This document shows positions 25,093 through 32,708 of a DNA stretch of 64,000 nucleotides, one piece after another; the stretch's first letter is position 1, and each line of letters starts with the position of its first letter. Below the pieces are notes generated by a model. The model did no database searches. It saw only the letters and a list, made by a program, of their open reading frames with translations, and had not been told where the DNA came from. Origin of the DNA: Rhodococcoides kyotonense (GTDB taxonomy: Bacteria; Actinomycetota; Actinomycetes; Mycobacteriales; Mycobacteriaceae); assembly GCF_001645385.1 (NCBI RefSeq), contig NZ_LVHI01000002.1, forward strand, positions 83,202-147,201. The letters run 5' to 3'. Both the position numbers and the translations under genes were made by a program.

Positions 25093-27024
25093 GTGAGCGC
25101 CCCGTTCCCGCACCTGTTCTCGCCGATCCAGCTCGGTGGCATCACGCTGAAGAACCGGCTGGTTGCACTTCCCGCAGGCACGTCGATGGCAGTCGACGGC
25201 GTTCCCACACACGGAGACACCGAGCATGTCGAGCGATTGGCGGCGGGGGGAGTCGGAATGATCATCGGCGGCGCGACCGTCGTGCATCCCACGACGACGT
25301 TACGGTCCAGGAAACTGATCGAGGCCTACCGCGACGAGTTCGTCCCGGCTGCTGCGGCGAAAGTGGAGGCAGTGCATCGGCACGGCGCTAAATTCGTCGG
25401 GCAACTCTGCCACCTCGGACGCGAGTTCATCGGGGGTGAGTCGGATGCACCACCGTCGGCGCCGTCTGCTATCAAAACGGTGCGCGACGCGTACCCACCC
25501 CACGAGCTGTCGGCAGCGGAAATCGACGACATCGTGGAGGGATGGCGTGTGTCGGCGCGCAATCTGGTGGCAGCAGGTGCAGACGGGGTGGAACTCCATG
25601 CCGCACATGGATACTTGCCTGCTCAGTTCATGTCGCCGCTCACGAATCGACGATCGGACAGTTTCGGAGGGTCGTTCGAGACCCGCATGCGGTTCCCTCG
25701 GATGATCATCGACGCGATGCGGTCGGAGATTCCCGCGGGATTCGTGCTCGGAGTCAGATTGAGTGGGGAGGAGGAGATCCCCGGCGGAATGGGGATCGAC
25801 GATTGCGTGCGGATTGCGGAGAATCTCGCGGAACTCGGGATCGACTACTTCAGCATCACTCACGGAACGCGCGGGAAGTACGTGAAGGATTCGTCGGGCG
25901 AGGACGCCGTTGCGATTCCGTCGGCCGCGCGTGTCAAGGCAGCCACCGGACTACCGACTCTCGTCGGGCAGCGGATACGGGACGCGGGCACCGCCGACCA
26001 CGCCATCAAGTCCGGACACGTCGACATGGTCGGCATGGCACGGGCCCTGATCGCCGACCCGGAGCTACCGAACAAATCCCGCACCGGACGTGTGGCCGAA
26101 ATCCGTGGTTGCCTCGGCGTCAACCAGGATTGCAGGGCGTTCGACCCGCACCTGCACTGCGCGGTCAACGCCGAGATCGGGCGTGGTCGACACGTCGACG
26201 TCGGCAAGCGAGCCCGAAAATCGAAAGAAGTCTTCGTGATCGGCGGTGGCCCCGCTGGTCTCGAAGCCGCTCGGGTGGCGGCGGGGCGAGGGCACCGCGT
26301 GACCGTGTTCGAACAGGACAAGGTCTTGGGCGGTTCCGTCCGTGTGGCGGCATCGGCTCCTCGTCGTGCGACGTTGATCGACATCGTCGATTACCTCGAG
26401 CGCGAGCTGAGAAGGCTGAAAGTCGAAGTGAATCTGTCGGCGGGGATCGGCTCCGGCGATCTCGACGACATCCGTTCTGCCGCAGATCACGTCGTCGTGG
26501 CGATCGGTTCGCGTCCCGCGGGGCTGACCCCAGTACTGCAGCAGCGGACCGCGTTCACGGTCGACGACGTTCTGCTCGGCCGAGTTCCTGCCGCGCCCGG
26601 CCGAGTCGTGGTGTTCGACGACGGCGACGGATTCTGGCCTGCGTACAGCGCAGCCGAGGCGTTGGCGCAGCGGGGATGGGACGTCACGTTCGCCACCGCG
26701 CTCACAGCGCTTGCCTCTCGTGTTCCGCCCGAGAGTGCAGGCCCGCTGCTCGTTCGATTGGGAAGCGCGGGTGTAGATTTCAAGATCGCCCACGCCCTCG
26801 ATGTGCCCGACGACTTGACCGCTCCCGTGACGCTGCGTCCGGTGTTCGGAACCGGCGATCTGACGTACGAGGACATCGCGGTCGTTTGGCACGGACCTCG
26901 GGTTGCAGTGCCACCGTGGGGATTCGAACGCAGCGACACTGTCAGCATCATCGGAGACTGCGTCACGCCACGACGGATTTCCCATGCGATCGCCGAGGGG
27001 TACCGGGCGGGCGCGGAATTGTAG
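25093..27024 (+). CDS. NADH:flavin oxidoreductase / 2,4-dienoyl-CoA reductase family
   Basis: A 643-residue protein with an N-terminal FMN-binding TIM barrel (HLFSPIQLGGITLKNRLV, catalytic HAAHGYL), a cluster-binding linker, and a C-terminal FAD/NAD domain (VIGGGPAGLEAARVAA). 2,4-Dienoyl-CoA reductases carry a 4Fe-4S cluster bound by C-x2-C-x3-C-x11-C. Here the linker reads C340-LG-V343-NQD-C347, then C356, so the second ligand is Val and the last spacing is shortened. The cluster may be altered, use a His (353 or 355), or be absent. GTG start. The fadH gene at 60276-62312 keeps all four Cys. Confidence 0.85.
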   Translation: MSAPFPHLFSPIQLGGITLKNRLVALPAGTSMAVDGVPTHGDTEHVERLAAGGVGMIIGGATVVHPTTTLRSRKLIEAYRDEFVPAAAAKVEAVHRHGAKFVGQLCHLGREFIGGESDAPPSAPSAIKTVRDAYPPHELSAAEIDDIVEGWRVSARNLVAAGADGVELHAAHGYLPAQFMSPLTNRRSDSFGGSFETRMRFPRMIIDAMRSEIPAGFVLGVRLSGEEEIPGGMGIDDCVRIAENLAELGIDYFSITHGTRGKYVKDSSGEDAVAIPSAARVKAATGLPTLVGQRIRDAGTADHAIKSGHVDMVGMARALIADPELPNKSRTGRVAEIRGCLGVNQDCRAFDPHLHCAVNAEIGRGRHVDVGKRARKSKEVFVIGGGPAGLEAARVAAGRGHRVTVFEQDKVLGGSVRVAASAPRRATLIDIVDYLERELRRLKVEVNLSAGIGSGDLDDIRSAADHVVVAIGSRPAGLTPVLQQRTAFTVDDVLLGRVPAAPGRVVVFDDGDGFWPAYSAAEALAQRGWDVTFATALTALASRVPPESAGPLLVRLGSAGVDFKIAHALDVPDDLTAPVTLRPVFGTGDLTYEDIAVVWHGPRVAVPPWGFERSDTVSIIGDCVTPRRISHAIAEGYRAGAEL

Positions 27025-27073
27025 TCGAATCATTCGTTGGGACTCTATGTTCCGAGATCGAAGGGCAGAATCG

Positions 27074-28111
27074 ATGAAAGTGGTTCCACGAGTTCTCTTG
27101 TCAGTGACAATGCTGTGTCTCGCAGTTGCGGGCACATCGTGTGGCCAGTCGCAAGCATCCGGTCCCGTCGAGGGTAGTTGGGAGGATATCGTCGCAGCGG
27201 CGAAGGAGGAGGGAAGCGTCCAGTTGTATTCGACGCAGCACCCGGAGAACCTGGAGGCGCTGAAAGTCGCTTTCGACGAGGCGTATCCGGGGATACAGCT
27301 CGAATTCACCCGTGGCTCCGACGTCGAGATGAACCCACGCGTCGAGACCGAAAATCGAACGGGGCGCGGCACCGCCGACGTGCACATGTCCTCGGATCCG
27401 GCGTGGGTCTCGGCGGCAGCGGAGTCGGGTGACTACTCGACTGCCTTCGTCGGGCCTGCGTTCGACGATCCTGCGTACGAGCGCAATCGAAGTGTTCTGG
27501 GCGACACCATGTTCCTGACGAGCGCCGCGGTCTTCGCACTCGGGTGGAACTCGAGCGCGCTGCCCGACGGGCTGCGGACTCCGGACGACATCCTCGATCC
27601 GGCACTGACCGGCCGCATCGGCGTGACGAATCCCGCAGGATTCGCAGCCGTCGTCGATCAATATCAGTTCTTCGACGAGAACTGGGTCGGAGGAGATTTC
27701 GACGCACGTCTGGCCGCGCTGCAACCACGTATCTACCCCGGCGCGTTGGCCATCGCGCAAGCTCTCGCGTCAGGAGAGATCGTCGCATCGCCCATGGTGC
27801 AGCCGCTCGTGCGCGAGATGGATGCCGGTGCGCCGGTGGGGTGGGCTCTGCCCGATCCGGCATGGGGAACGCCCTGGTACTCCCATGTTCTGTCGTCGGC
27901 GCCACATCCCAACGCGGCTCAGGTGCTCGCGAACTTCATGGTGTCTCGGGAGGGCCAGGTCGCGTTGTCGAAAGGGTACGCAAGTGCCCTCCCCGACATC
28001 CCGGGCGCGGTGGCCAGGGCTCAGGACATCCCGATGCCCGACACGGCCGCACTGACATCCGAGGCCATCGCGCAGTTTCAGGAGCGATGGGAGCAAGACT
28101 TCGTGAAGTGA
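27074..28111 (+). CDS. ABC transporter substrate-binding lipoprotein (paralogue)
   Basis: A 345-residue lipoprotein, same length as the one encoded at 1969-3006 and clearly a duplicate: both share SGPVEGSW, NPRVETENRTG, NAAQVLANFMV and ALPDIPGAVARAQDI. Signal: MKVVPRVLLS, hydrophobic core, GTSC with the lipid Cys at position 23. ATG 27074 is chosen over earlier frame continuation because it starts the signal and follows GAAGGGCAG. No ATPase or permease gene is adjacent, so it probably feeds the transporter encoded at 3824-6714 with a second or related ligand. Confidence 0.87.
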   Translation: MKVVPRVLLSVTMLCLAVAGTSCGQSQASGPVEGSWEDIVAAAKEEGSVQLYSTQHPENLEALKVAFDEAYPGIQLEFTRGSDVEMNPRVETENRTGRGTADVHMSSDPAWVSAAAESGDYSTAFVGPAFDDPAYERNRSVLGDTMFLTSAAVFALGWNSSALPDGLRTPDDILDPALTGRIGVTNPAGFAAVVDQYQFFDENWVGGDFDARLAALQPRIYPGALAIAQALASGEIVASPMVQPLVREMDAGAPVGWALPDPAWGTPWYSHVLSSAPHPNAAQVLANFMVSREGQVALSKGYASALPDIPGAVARAQDIPMPDTAALTSEAIAQFQERWEQDFVK

Positions 28112-28120
28112 GCTTTGTCG

Positions 28121-28150
28121 CGCTAACAGTTAGTGCACTAACTATTAGCG
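28121..28150. promoter_or_regulatory. MarR-type operator, 30-bp near-perfect palindrome
   Basis: The sequence CGCTAACAGTTAGTG / CACTAACTATTAGCG is self-complementary at 28 of 30 positions, with a perfect 16-bp core AGTTAGTGCACTAACT. It ends one base before the ATG at 28152 and begins 10 nt after the lipoprotein stop. MarR proteins bind such palindromes as dimers and usually repress their own gene. The position next to the start codon leaves no room for a ribosome binding site, suggesting a leaderless message or use of GTG 28164. Confidence 0.75.
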
Positions 28151-28151
28151 T

Positions 28152-28625
28152 ATGCTCGAACGCGTGACTTCCACTGCTACCGATCCGCTGGCGCTCGACC
28201 GTCAGGTCTGCTTCGCCCTGGCGGTCACCAATCGGACCGTTCTGGCCGTGTACCGGCCGTTGCTCGAACCGATGGGGCTGACGCACCCCCAGTACTTGGT
28301 CATGCTCGCACTGTGGGAGCAGTCCCCGCGCTCGGTCAAGAACATCGGTGCCGCTCTTCACCTCGACTCGCCGACGCTGTCGCCGCTGCTGAAGAGGCTG
28401 GAGGGCAACGGTCTCGTCGAACGCACCCGGAGCCAGGCCGACGAAAGGCAGCTGGCCGTCGCGCTCACGGAGAAGGGTGTCGCGCTGCGGACCCAGGCCG
28501 AGGGCATTCCCGGTGCAGTTGTCGCCAAGCTCGGAGTCGACATGTCCGAACTGGAAGAACTCCACGGAGTCCTCACTCGCATCAACGCTGCAGCACTGGC
28601 TGCCGACCGATCGGACCAGGTATGA
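28152..28625 (+). CDS. MarR-family transcriptional regulator
   Basis: A 157-residue winged-helix regulator: dimerisation helices at both ends and a central DNA-binding domain with SVKNIGAALHLDSPTLSPLL as helix-turn-helix and the wing RTRSQADERQLAVALT. ATG at 28152 directly abuts the palindrome at 28121-28150; GTG at 28164 is the other possible start. Its stop overlaps the start of the DUF5313 gene as ATGA. Targets besides itself are not evident; many MarR proteins of this style respond to phenolic or oxidising compounds. Confidence 0.87.
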   Translation: MLERVTSTATDPLALDRQVCFALAVTNRTVLAVYRPLLEPMGLTHPQYLVMLALWEQSPRSVKNIGAALHLDSPTLSPLLKRLEGNGLVERTRSQADERQLAVALTEKGVALRTQAEGIPGAVVAKLGVDMSELEELHGVLTRINAAALAADRSDQV

Positions 28626-29017
28626 ACAACAAGGCGGCACGCACCAAGCCCACCTTCTTCCAATGGCTCGGTTACGTGATCTTCGGGAGGAAACTTCCGC
28701 TTTCGATGCAGGAGTGGGTGCGCAACGACCTGGTCGGTAAAGGAGCGGTTCCTCGCCACCTGTTCCGGTCCTTGCTGCCCTTCACGCCCATCTTCGTCGG
28801 GTTTCTCGTGCTGTTCCCCGGCCCGCTGTGGTTGAGGGGTGCGATGGTGCTCTTGAGCGTTCTGCTCGCCCTCTTCTACACCGCGGCGTTCATGGAGCTC
28901 AATCGCGCGCGTCGCCTCGAGCTACACGGGTTGCCCCGTGACCTGCAGAGCGACCGCAGGCGACGAGACATCGATTCGCAGCGCGCGCGATACGAAGCTC
29001 AGTATCCGCATCACTGA
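28622..29017 (+). CDS. DUF5313-like small membrane protein
   Basis: A 131-residue protein with the N-terminal segment QWLGYVIFGRKLPLSMQEWV and two central hydrophobic stretches (residues ~47-65 and ~70-90), then a charged tail. The layout and the phrase 'LPxSMxEWVxxDLxGxGAVxRHLxR' match the DUF5313 family of mycolate-producing actinobacteria, whose function is unknown. Longer upstream frame continuation only runs through the MarR gene; ATG 28622 overlaps the MarR stop. Co-transcription with the MarR gene suggests shared regulation. A strong terminator follows at 29033. Confidence 0.8.
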   Translation: MNNKAARTKPTFFQWLGYVIFGRKLPLSMQEWVRNDLVGKGAVPRHLFRSLLPFTPIFVGFLVLFPGPLWLRGAMVLLSVLLALFYTAAFMELNRARRLELHGLPRDLQSDRRRRDIDSQRARYEAQYPHH

Positions 29018-29032
29018 ACCAGCACGAAGACA

Positions 29033-29068
29033 GGTCCCGACGGCGGACGCCGTCGGGACCGGTTTTGT
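29033..29068 (+). terminator. Rho-independent terminator after the MarR-DUF5313 unit
   Basis: Perfect 12-bp GC-rich stem GGTCCCGACGGC / GCCGTCGGGACC around a GGAC loop, followed by GGTTTTGT. It lies 15 nt past the DUF5313 stop and before the opposite oxidoreductase gene. Confidence 0.85.
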
Positions 29069-29084
29069 GGCGACCTGGTGAGAT

Positions 29085-30104
29085 CTACCGCCACCCGAGG
29101 GCAGGTGCCACGTCGCGGAGCAACGACTCCATGACGTGAGCGCAGTAATCCACACCGAGCTGATTGGGAACCGTCAGCAACAGCGTGTCGGCGGCAGCGA
29201 TCGCTTCGTCCTCGGCCAGCTGCGCGATCAGCTTGTCGGGTTCGCCCGCGTACGTCTTACCGAAACGTGCCTTGCCGCCGTCGAGGTATCCGACCTGGTC
29301 ACTGCTGCCGCCTTCACGACCGAAGTATGCCCGGTCGACGTCGTCGACGATCGGAAAAATGCTACGGCTCACCGAGACTCGCGGCTCGAATGTGTGCTGG
29401 GTGTCCGCCCAACGCTTACGGAAGCGCTCGATCTGCTCGGCCTGCAGCTGATGGAACGGCACACCCGTGTCCTCGCTCAATAATGTCGAACTCATCAAGT
29501 TCATGCCGTTGTCCGCGGCCCACTCGGCGGTCTGACGCGTACCGGCACCCCACCAGATACGCTCCCGGAGGCCGGGGGAGTGTGGCTCGAGGCGCAGAAG
29601 GCCCGGCGGGTTGGGGAACATCGGGCGTGGGTTCGGTTTCGCGAACCCTTCACCTCGGAGCAGGTCTAGGAAGACGCGCGTATTCTCTCGTGCCATCTCC
29701 GCATGGTCGGCACCATCGGCAGGAACATGTCCGAAATGACGGTAGCCCTCGACGACCTGCTCCGGCGATCCTCGGCTGATGCCGAGCTGCAGCCTGGATC
29801 CCGAGATCAGATCGGCTGATCCGGCGTCCTCCACCATGTAGTGGGGGTTCTCGTAGCGCATGTCGATGACGCCGGTACCGATCTCGATCCGGTTCGTCTT
29901 CGCGCCTACCGCTGCCAACAGCGGAAACGGGGACGACAACTGGTTGGCGAAGTGGTGCACCCGGTAGTAGGCGCCGTCGGCACCCAACTCCTCGGCAGCG
30001 ACCGCGAGGTCGATCGACTGCAACAGGACGTCCGACGCCGATCGCGTCTGCGATCCAGGCGCCGACGACCAGTGGCCGAACGACAGGAATCCGATGTTCT
30101 TCAT
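29085..30104 (-). CDS. LLM-class flavin-dependent oxidoreductase (luciferase-like)
   Basis: A 339-residue bacterial luciferase-like TIM-barrel protein. Typical segments are the N-terminal IGFLSFGHW, LGADGAYYRVHHF, IEIGTGVIDMRYENPHYMVEDAG and LQLGISRGSPEQV. Relatives use FMNH2 or F420 to oxidise small organic compounds. ATG 30104 starts the first barrel strand; an in-frame ATG at 30128 has GGGGAA upstream and is the alternative. It stands alone between a terminator and a small membrane protein; substrate unknown. Confidence 0.85.
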   Translation of the reverse strand: MKNIGFLSFGHWSSAPGSQTRSASDVLLQSIDLAVAAEELGADGAYYRVHHFANQLSSPFPLLAAVGAKTNRIEIGTGVIDMRYENPHYMVEDAGSADLISGSRLQLGISRGSPEQVVEGYRHFGHVPADGADHAEMARENTRVFLDLLRGEGFAKPNPRPMFPNPPGLLRLEPHSPGLRERIWWGAGTRQTAEWAADNGMNLMSSTLLSEDTGVPFHQLQAEQIERFRKRWADTQHTFEPRVSVSRSIFPIVDDVDRAYFGREGGSSDQVGYLDGGKARFGKTYAGEPDKLIAQLAEDEAIAAADTLLLTVPNQLGVDYCAHVMESLLRDVAPALGWR

Positions 30105-30147
30105 GCCCCGTTGAACGTTCAACCGCATACGGTCATTCCCCGCGCTG

Positions 30148-30357
30148 TCACGGAGGCAGAACGAGCAGAAGAAAACCGGCTCCCGCCACCATTCCCGAGG
30201 CACCGATCGCTATCGCGATCGCCACGTCCGCCCGCTCCGGAGCGTCTGCCGCCTCCGGTCCCTGCGTCGACCACACCGCGCCCGCCACGGCGAGCGCGCC
30301 CAGGACGATGCCGATCCCGAAAGCCCAGAACGTCACGATGGACATCGCGCCTGCCAT
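30148..30357 (-). CDS. Small two-helix membrane protein, hypothetical
   Basis: A 69-residue protein with two hydrophobic segments (SIVTFWAFGIGIVLGALAVA and VAIAIAIGASGMVAGAGFLL) separated by a short acidic loop PEAADAPERAD. ATG 30357 is chosen because GGGGA lies ~12 nt upstream and the protein then begins just before the first helix; ATG 30345 and longer forms are possible. Its stop is 44 nt before the luciferase-like gene in the same direction. No family recognised. Confidence 0.5.
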   Translation of the reverse strand: MAGAMSIVTFWAFGIGIVLGALAVAGAVWSTQGPEAADAPERADVAIAIAIGASGMVAGAGFLLLVLPP

Positions 30358-30714
30358 GAACGACCAGTCGATCCCCGCCTGGCGGGACCGAGGAGCGCGT
30401 GTTCTGACATCGTGTGATCTATTGTTGCGAATTCTCCACCGGCGTAACATCTTTCGTCATTCCTCGTGTGCGAGCACAGGACAGAAGACTCGTCCATCGG
30501 ATGTCGAACCCCATGGCCACCCCCGTCGCCTCGGCGAGCGTCGAAAGGGAAAGCTCGGTGCGTTCGCGACGCTCGTTCGGTCTTCCCATTGTGGTCCTCG
30601 CCCGGGAACGATGTCAGTCGGTTCGGCATACCGGGAAGAATTCTTTCGCCAACTCGCCGACCGCATAGGGCAGGCGTGGGCCGCAGGCTCACGACGGGGT
30701 GAGACAATTCTCCG
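30358..30714. other. 357-nt gap upstream of the RsbQ-like gene
   Basis: No convincing gene is seen; several overlapping open frames exist on both strands, but none has a ribosome binding site or recognisable protein sequence. The region must contain promoters for the minus-strand small membrane protein and the plus-strand RsbQ/RsbP pair. No clear hairpin or repeat was found. Confidence 0.4.
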
Positions 30715-31515
30715 GTGAACCCGCGCGTGAAGAACAATGTGACGACGATCGGTGTCGACGGCGGCCCGACGGTCATGCTCGCGCATGGTTTCGGGTGCGA
30801 TCAGAACCTGTGGCGTGCCGTCGTCGAACACTTGATCACGCACTGCAAGGTGGTGCTGTTCGACCATGTCGGTTCGGGTAGTTCGGATATTTCCGAATGG
30901 ACGGAGGAGCGTTATTCCACTCTCGACGCCTACGCGGACGACGTCGTCGACATCGTCCGCGAACTCGACCTGCACGACGTCGTCTTCGTCGGCCACTCGG
31001 TGGCGTCGATGATCGGCGTTCTGGCGGCGGCTCGGCATCCGGATCTCTTCGCCAAACTCGTGCTTCTGACACCGTCGCCCCGCTACATCGACGACGACGG
31101 GTACTGCGGCGGCTTCTCCGAGGCTGACATCACCGAACTGCTCGAGTCCCTCGACAGCAACTACATGGGGTGGGCGCAGGTCATGGCGCCGCGCATCATG
31201 GGCAATCCCGACCGTCCCGAATTGGGTGAGGAATTGACCGAGAGCTTCTGCCGTACCAACCCTGCGTGTGCACGCGCGTTCGCTCGGGCGACGTTCCTGT
31301 CGGACAACCGCGCCGATCTCGACCGCGTCGTCACGCCGACGACGATCGTCGAGTGCGCCCACGATTCGCTCGCCCCACGAGAGGTAGGACGATTCGTGCA
31401 CGAGCACATTCAGGGCAGCACGTTGGTGACATTGGATGCGCATGGTCACTGCCCGCACGTCAGCGATCCGGGGTCGACGGCCGACGCCATTCTGACGTTC
31501 GTCGATGCGGCATGA
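30715..31515 (+). CDS. RsbQ-like alpha/beta hydrolase
   Basis: A 266-residue alpha/beta hydrolase, close in length to Bacillus subtilis RsbQ (269 residues). The triad fits RsbQ spacing: Ser95 in VGHSVASM, Asp217 in AHDSLAP and His245 in HGHCPHVS. LAHGFGCDQNLWR near residue 22 and FDHVGSGSSD near residue 49 are also RsbQ-like. RsbQ binds a small hydrophobic molecule and is needed for the phosphatase RsbP in energy-stress signalling; the fold is shared with plant KAI2 receptors. The downstream gene encodes an RsbP-like phosphatase with a 4-nt overlap (ATGA), which strongly supports this role. GTG start. Confidence 0.88.
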   Translation: MNPRVKNNVTTIGVDGGPTVMLAHGFGCDQNLWRAVVEHLITHCKVVLFDHVGSGSSDISEWTEERYSTLDAYADDVVDIVRELDLHDVVFVGHSVASMIGVLAAARHPDLFAKLVLLTPSPRYIDDDGYCGGFSEADITELLESLDSNYMGWAQVMAPRIMGNPDRPELGEELTESFCRTNPACARAFARATFLSDNRADLDRVVTPTTIVECAHDSLAPREVGRFVHEHIQGSTLVTLDAHGHCPHVSDPGSTADAILTFVDAA

Positions 31516-32708
31516 AATATCTCGACCCCGCCTTGCGGGACACTGTGGACGATCTGTACGACAACGCCCCGTGCGGTTACCTTGCGACCTGGCCGGACGG
31601 CAAGATCGCGGGAGTCAATGCGACGCTGTTGAACTGGCTCGAAAGCACACGAGAGGACCTGCTGGACAAGCAGTTCGGCGATCTGCTCACCGCCGGGGGG
31701 CGAATTCACTACGAAACGCACTTCGCCCCGCTTTTGTTCTCGGTGGGCGAATTCGACAGCGTGGCATTGGATTTGGTGTCGTCGACCGGTGAGCGGCTAC
31801 CGATGTTCGTCACCGGCAATGTACGGCGCAACGAGGACGGTGAACCGGTACTCGTTCGCATCACCGCGATCGACGCACGGGAACGGCGCGCCTACGAGCG
31901 TGAACTCGTCGAGGAGCGTCGACGTGCCGAGCGCGAACACGAGCGCGCTCAGGTACTCGTCAGCACATTGCAGCGCTCGTTGCTACCGCCGAAGCTGTTG
32001 CCTCCCCGCGGACTCGACGCCGACGCGTACTACCACACCGCTTCGTGGGACGATGTCAGCGGCGACTTCTACGACATGTTCCCGCTGTCCGAGGACAGTT
32101 GGGGATTCTTCCTCGGTGACGTCTGCGGCAAGGGCTCGGACGCGGCAGTCGTCACCTCGCTCACGCGCTACACGCTGCGCGCGGCCGCGGTGTACGACTC
32201 CGATCCGGTCAAGGTGCTGCACAACCTCGACACCGTGTTGAACCAGGAGTTCGACCAGGCAGACGCTCGATTCTGCACGGTGATCTACGGGACCTTGTCA
32301 CGGCGAGACGGCGGATTCGACGTGCAACTGGCCAGCGGCGGCCATCCACCGGCCCTTCTGCTGAAGGCCGACGGTTCCGTCCGTTACGTCGAGACACCAG
32401 GTGGGCAGTTGGTCGGCATCCTGCCGAACGCGCGTTTCGTGGCGACCGAATGCCGACTCGAGCCGGGAGACACGTTCGTCCTGTACACCGACGGTCTCAC
32501 CGAGGCCCGAACCGGGCGCGGACGTGAGCGCTACGACGACCACGGCGCGCTGCTCGAGTTCGCGCGGCGACACGCGCCGAACACTCCGTCGGGCATCGTC
32601 GCGGACTTGAAAACGCTGATGGAGAGTTTCGACAGCGGGCTGGAGGACGACGCCGCAGTCATGGCGTTCGGCATGCCGGTGCAGGAGCCGGATTCGTCTA
32701 CTCCGTAA
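31512..32708 (+). CDS. RsbP-like PAS-domain PP2C (SpoIIE) phosphatase
   Basis: A 398-residue signalling phosphatase. Residues ~10-125 form a PAS domain (DNAPCGYLATWPDGKIAGVN), ~125-160 a charged coiled coil (ERRAYERELVEERRRAERE), and ~170-390 a SpoIIE-type PP2C domain with metal-binding Asp in DDVSGDFYD and GDVCGKGSDA, then SGGHPPALLL, LYTDGLTEAR and the final EDDAAVM. In B. subtilis RsbP dephosphorylates the anti-anti-sigma factor RsbV on energy stress. ATG 31512 overlaps the stop of the RsbQ-like gene; the long frame extension upstream is not used. No anti-sigma or anti-anti-sigma gene lies nearby. The 3' end overlaps the opposite glycosyltransferase gene by 11 nt. Confidence 0.88.
   Translation: MKYLDPALRDTVDDLYDNAPCGYLATWPDGKIAGVNATLLNWLESTREDLLDKQFGDLLTAGGRIHYETHFAPLLFSVGEFDSVALDLVSSTGERLPMFVTGNVRRNEDGEPVLVRITAIDARERRAYERELVEERRRAEREHERAQVLVSTLQRSLLPPKLLPPRGLDADAYYHTASWDDVSGDFYDMFPLSEDSWGFFLGDVCGKGSDAAVVTSLTRYTLRAAAVYDSDPVKVLHNLDTVLNQEFDQADARFCTVIYGTLSRRDGGFDVQLASGGHPPALLLKADGSVRYVETPGGQLVGILPNARFVATECRLEPGDTFVLYTDGLTEARTGRGRERYDDHGALLEFARRHAPNTPSGIVADLKTLMESFDSGLEDDAAVMAFGMPVQEPDSSTP

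Noticed and set aside
30414..30668. Small plus-strand ORF upstream of the RsbQ-like gene
   Set aside because: No ribosome binding site, no recognisable sequence, and overlapping open frames on both strands are equally long.
31266..32708. Longer form of the PP2C phosphatase starting inside the RsbQ-like gene
   Set aside because: The extra residues are Arg-rich translation of the hydrolase gene in another frame; ATG 31512 overlaps its stop.
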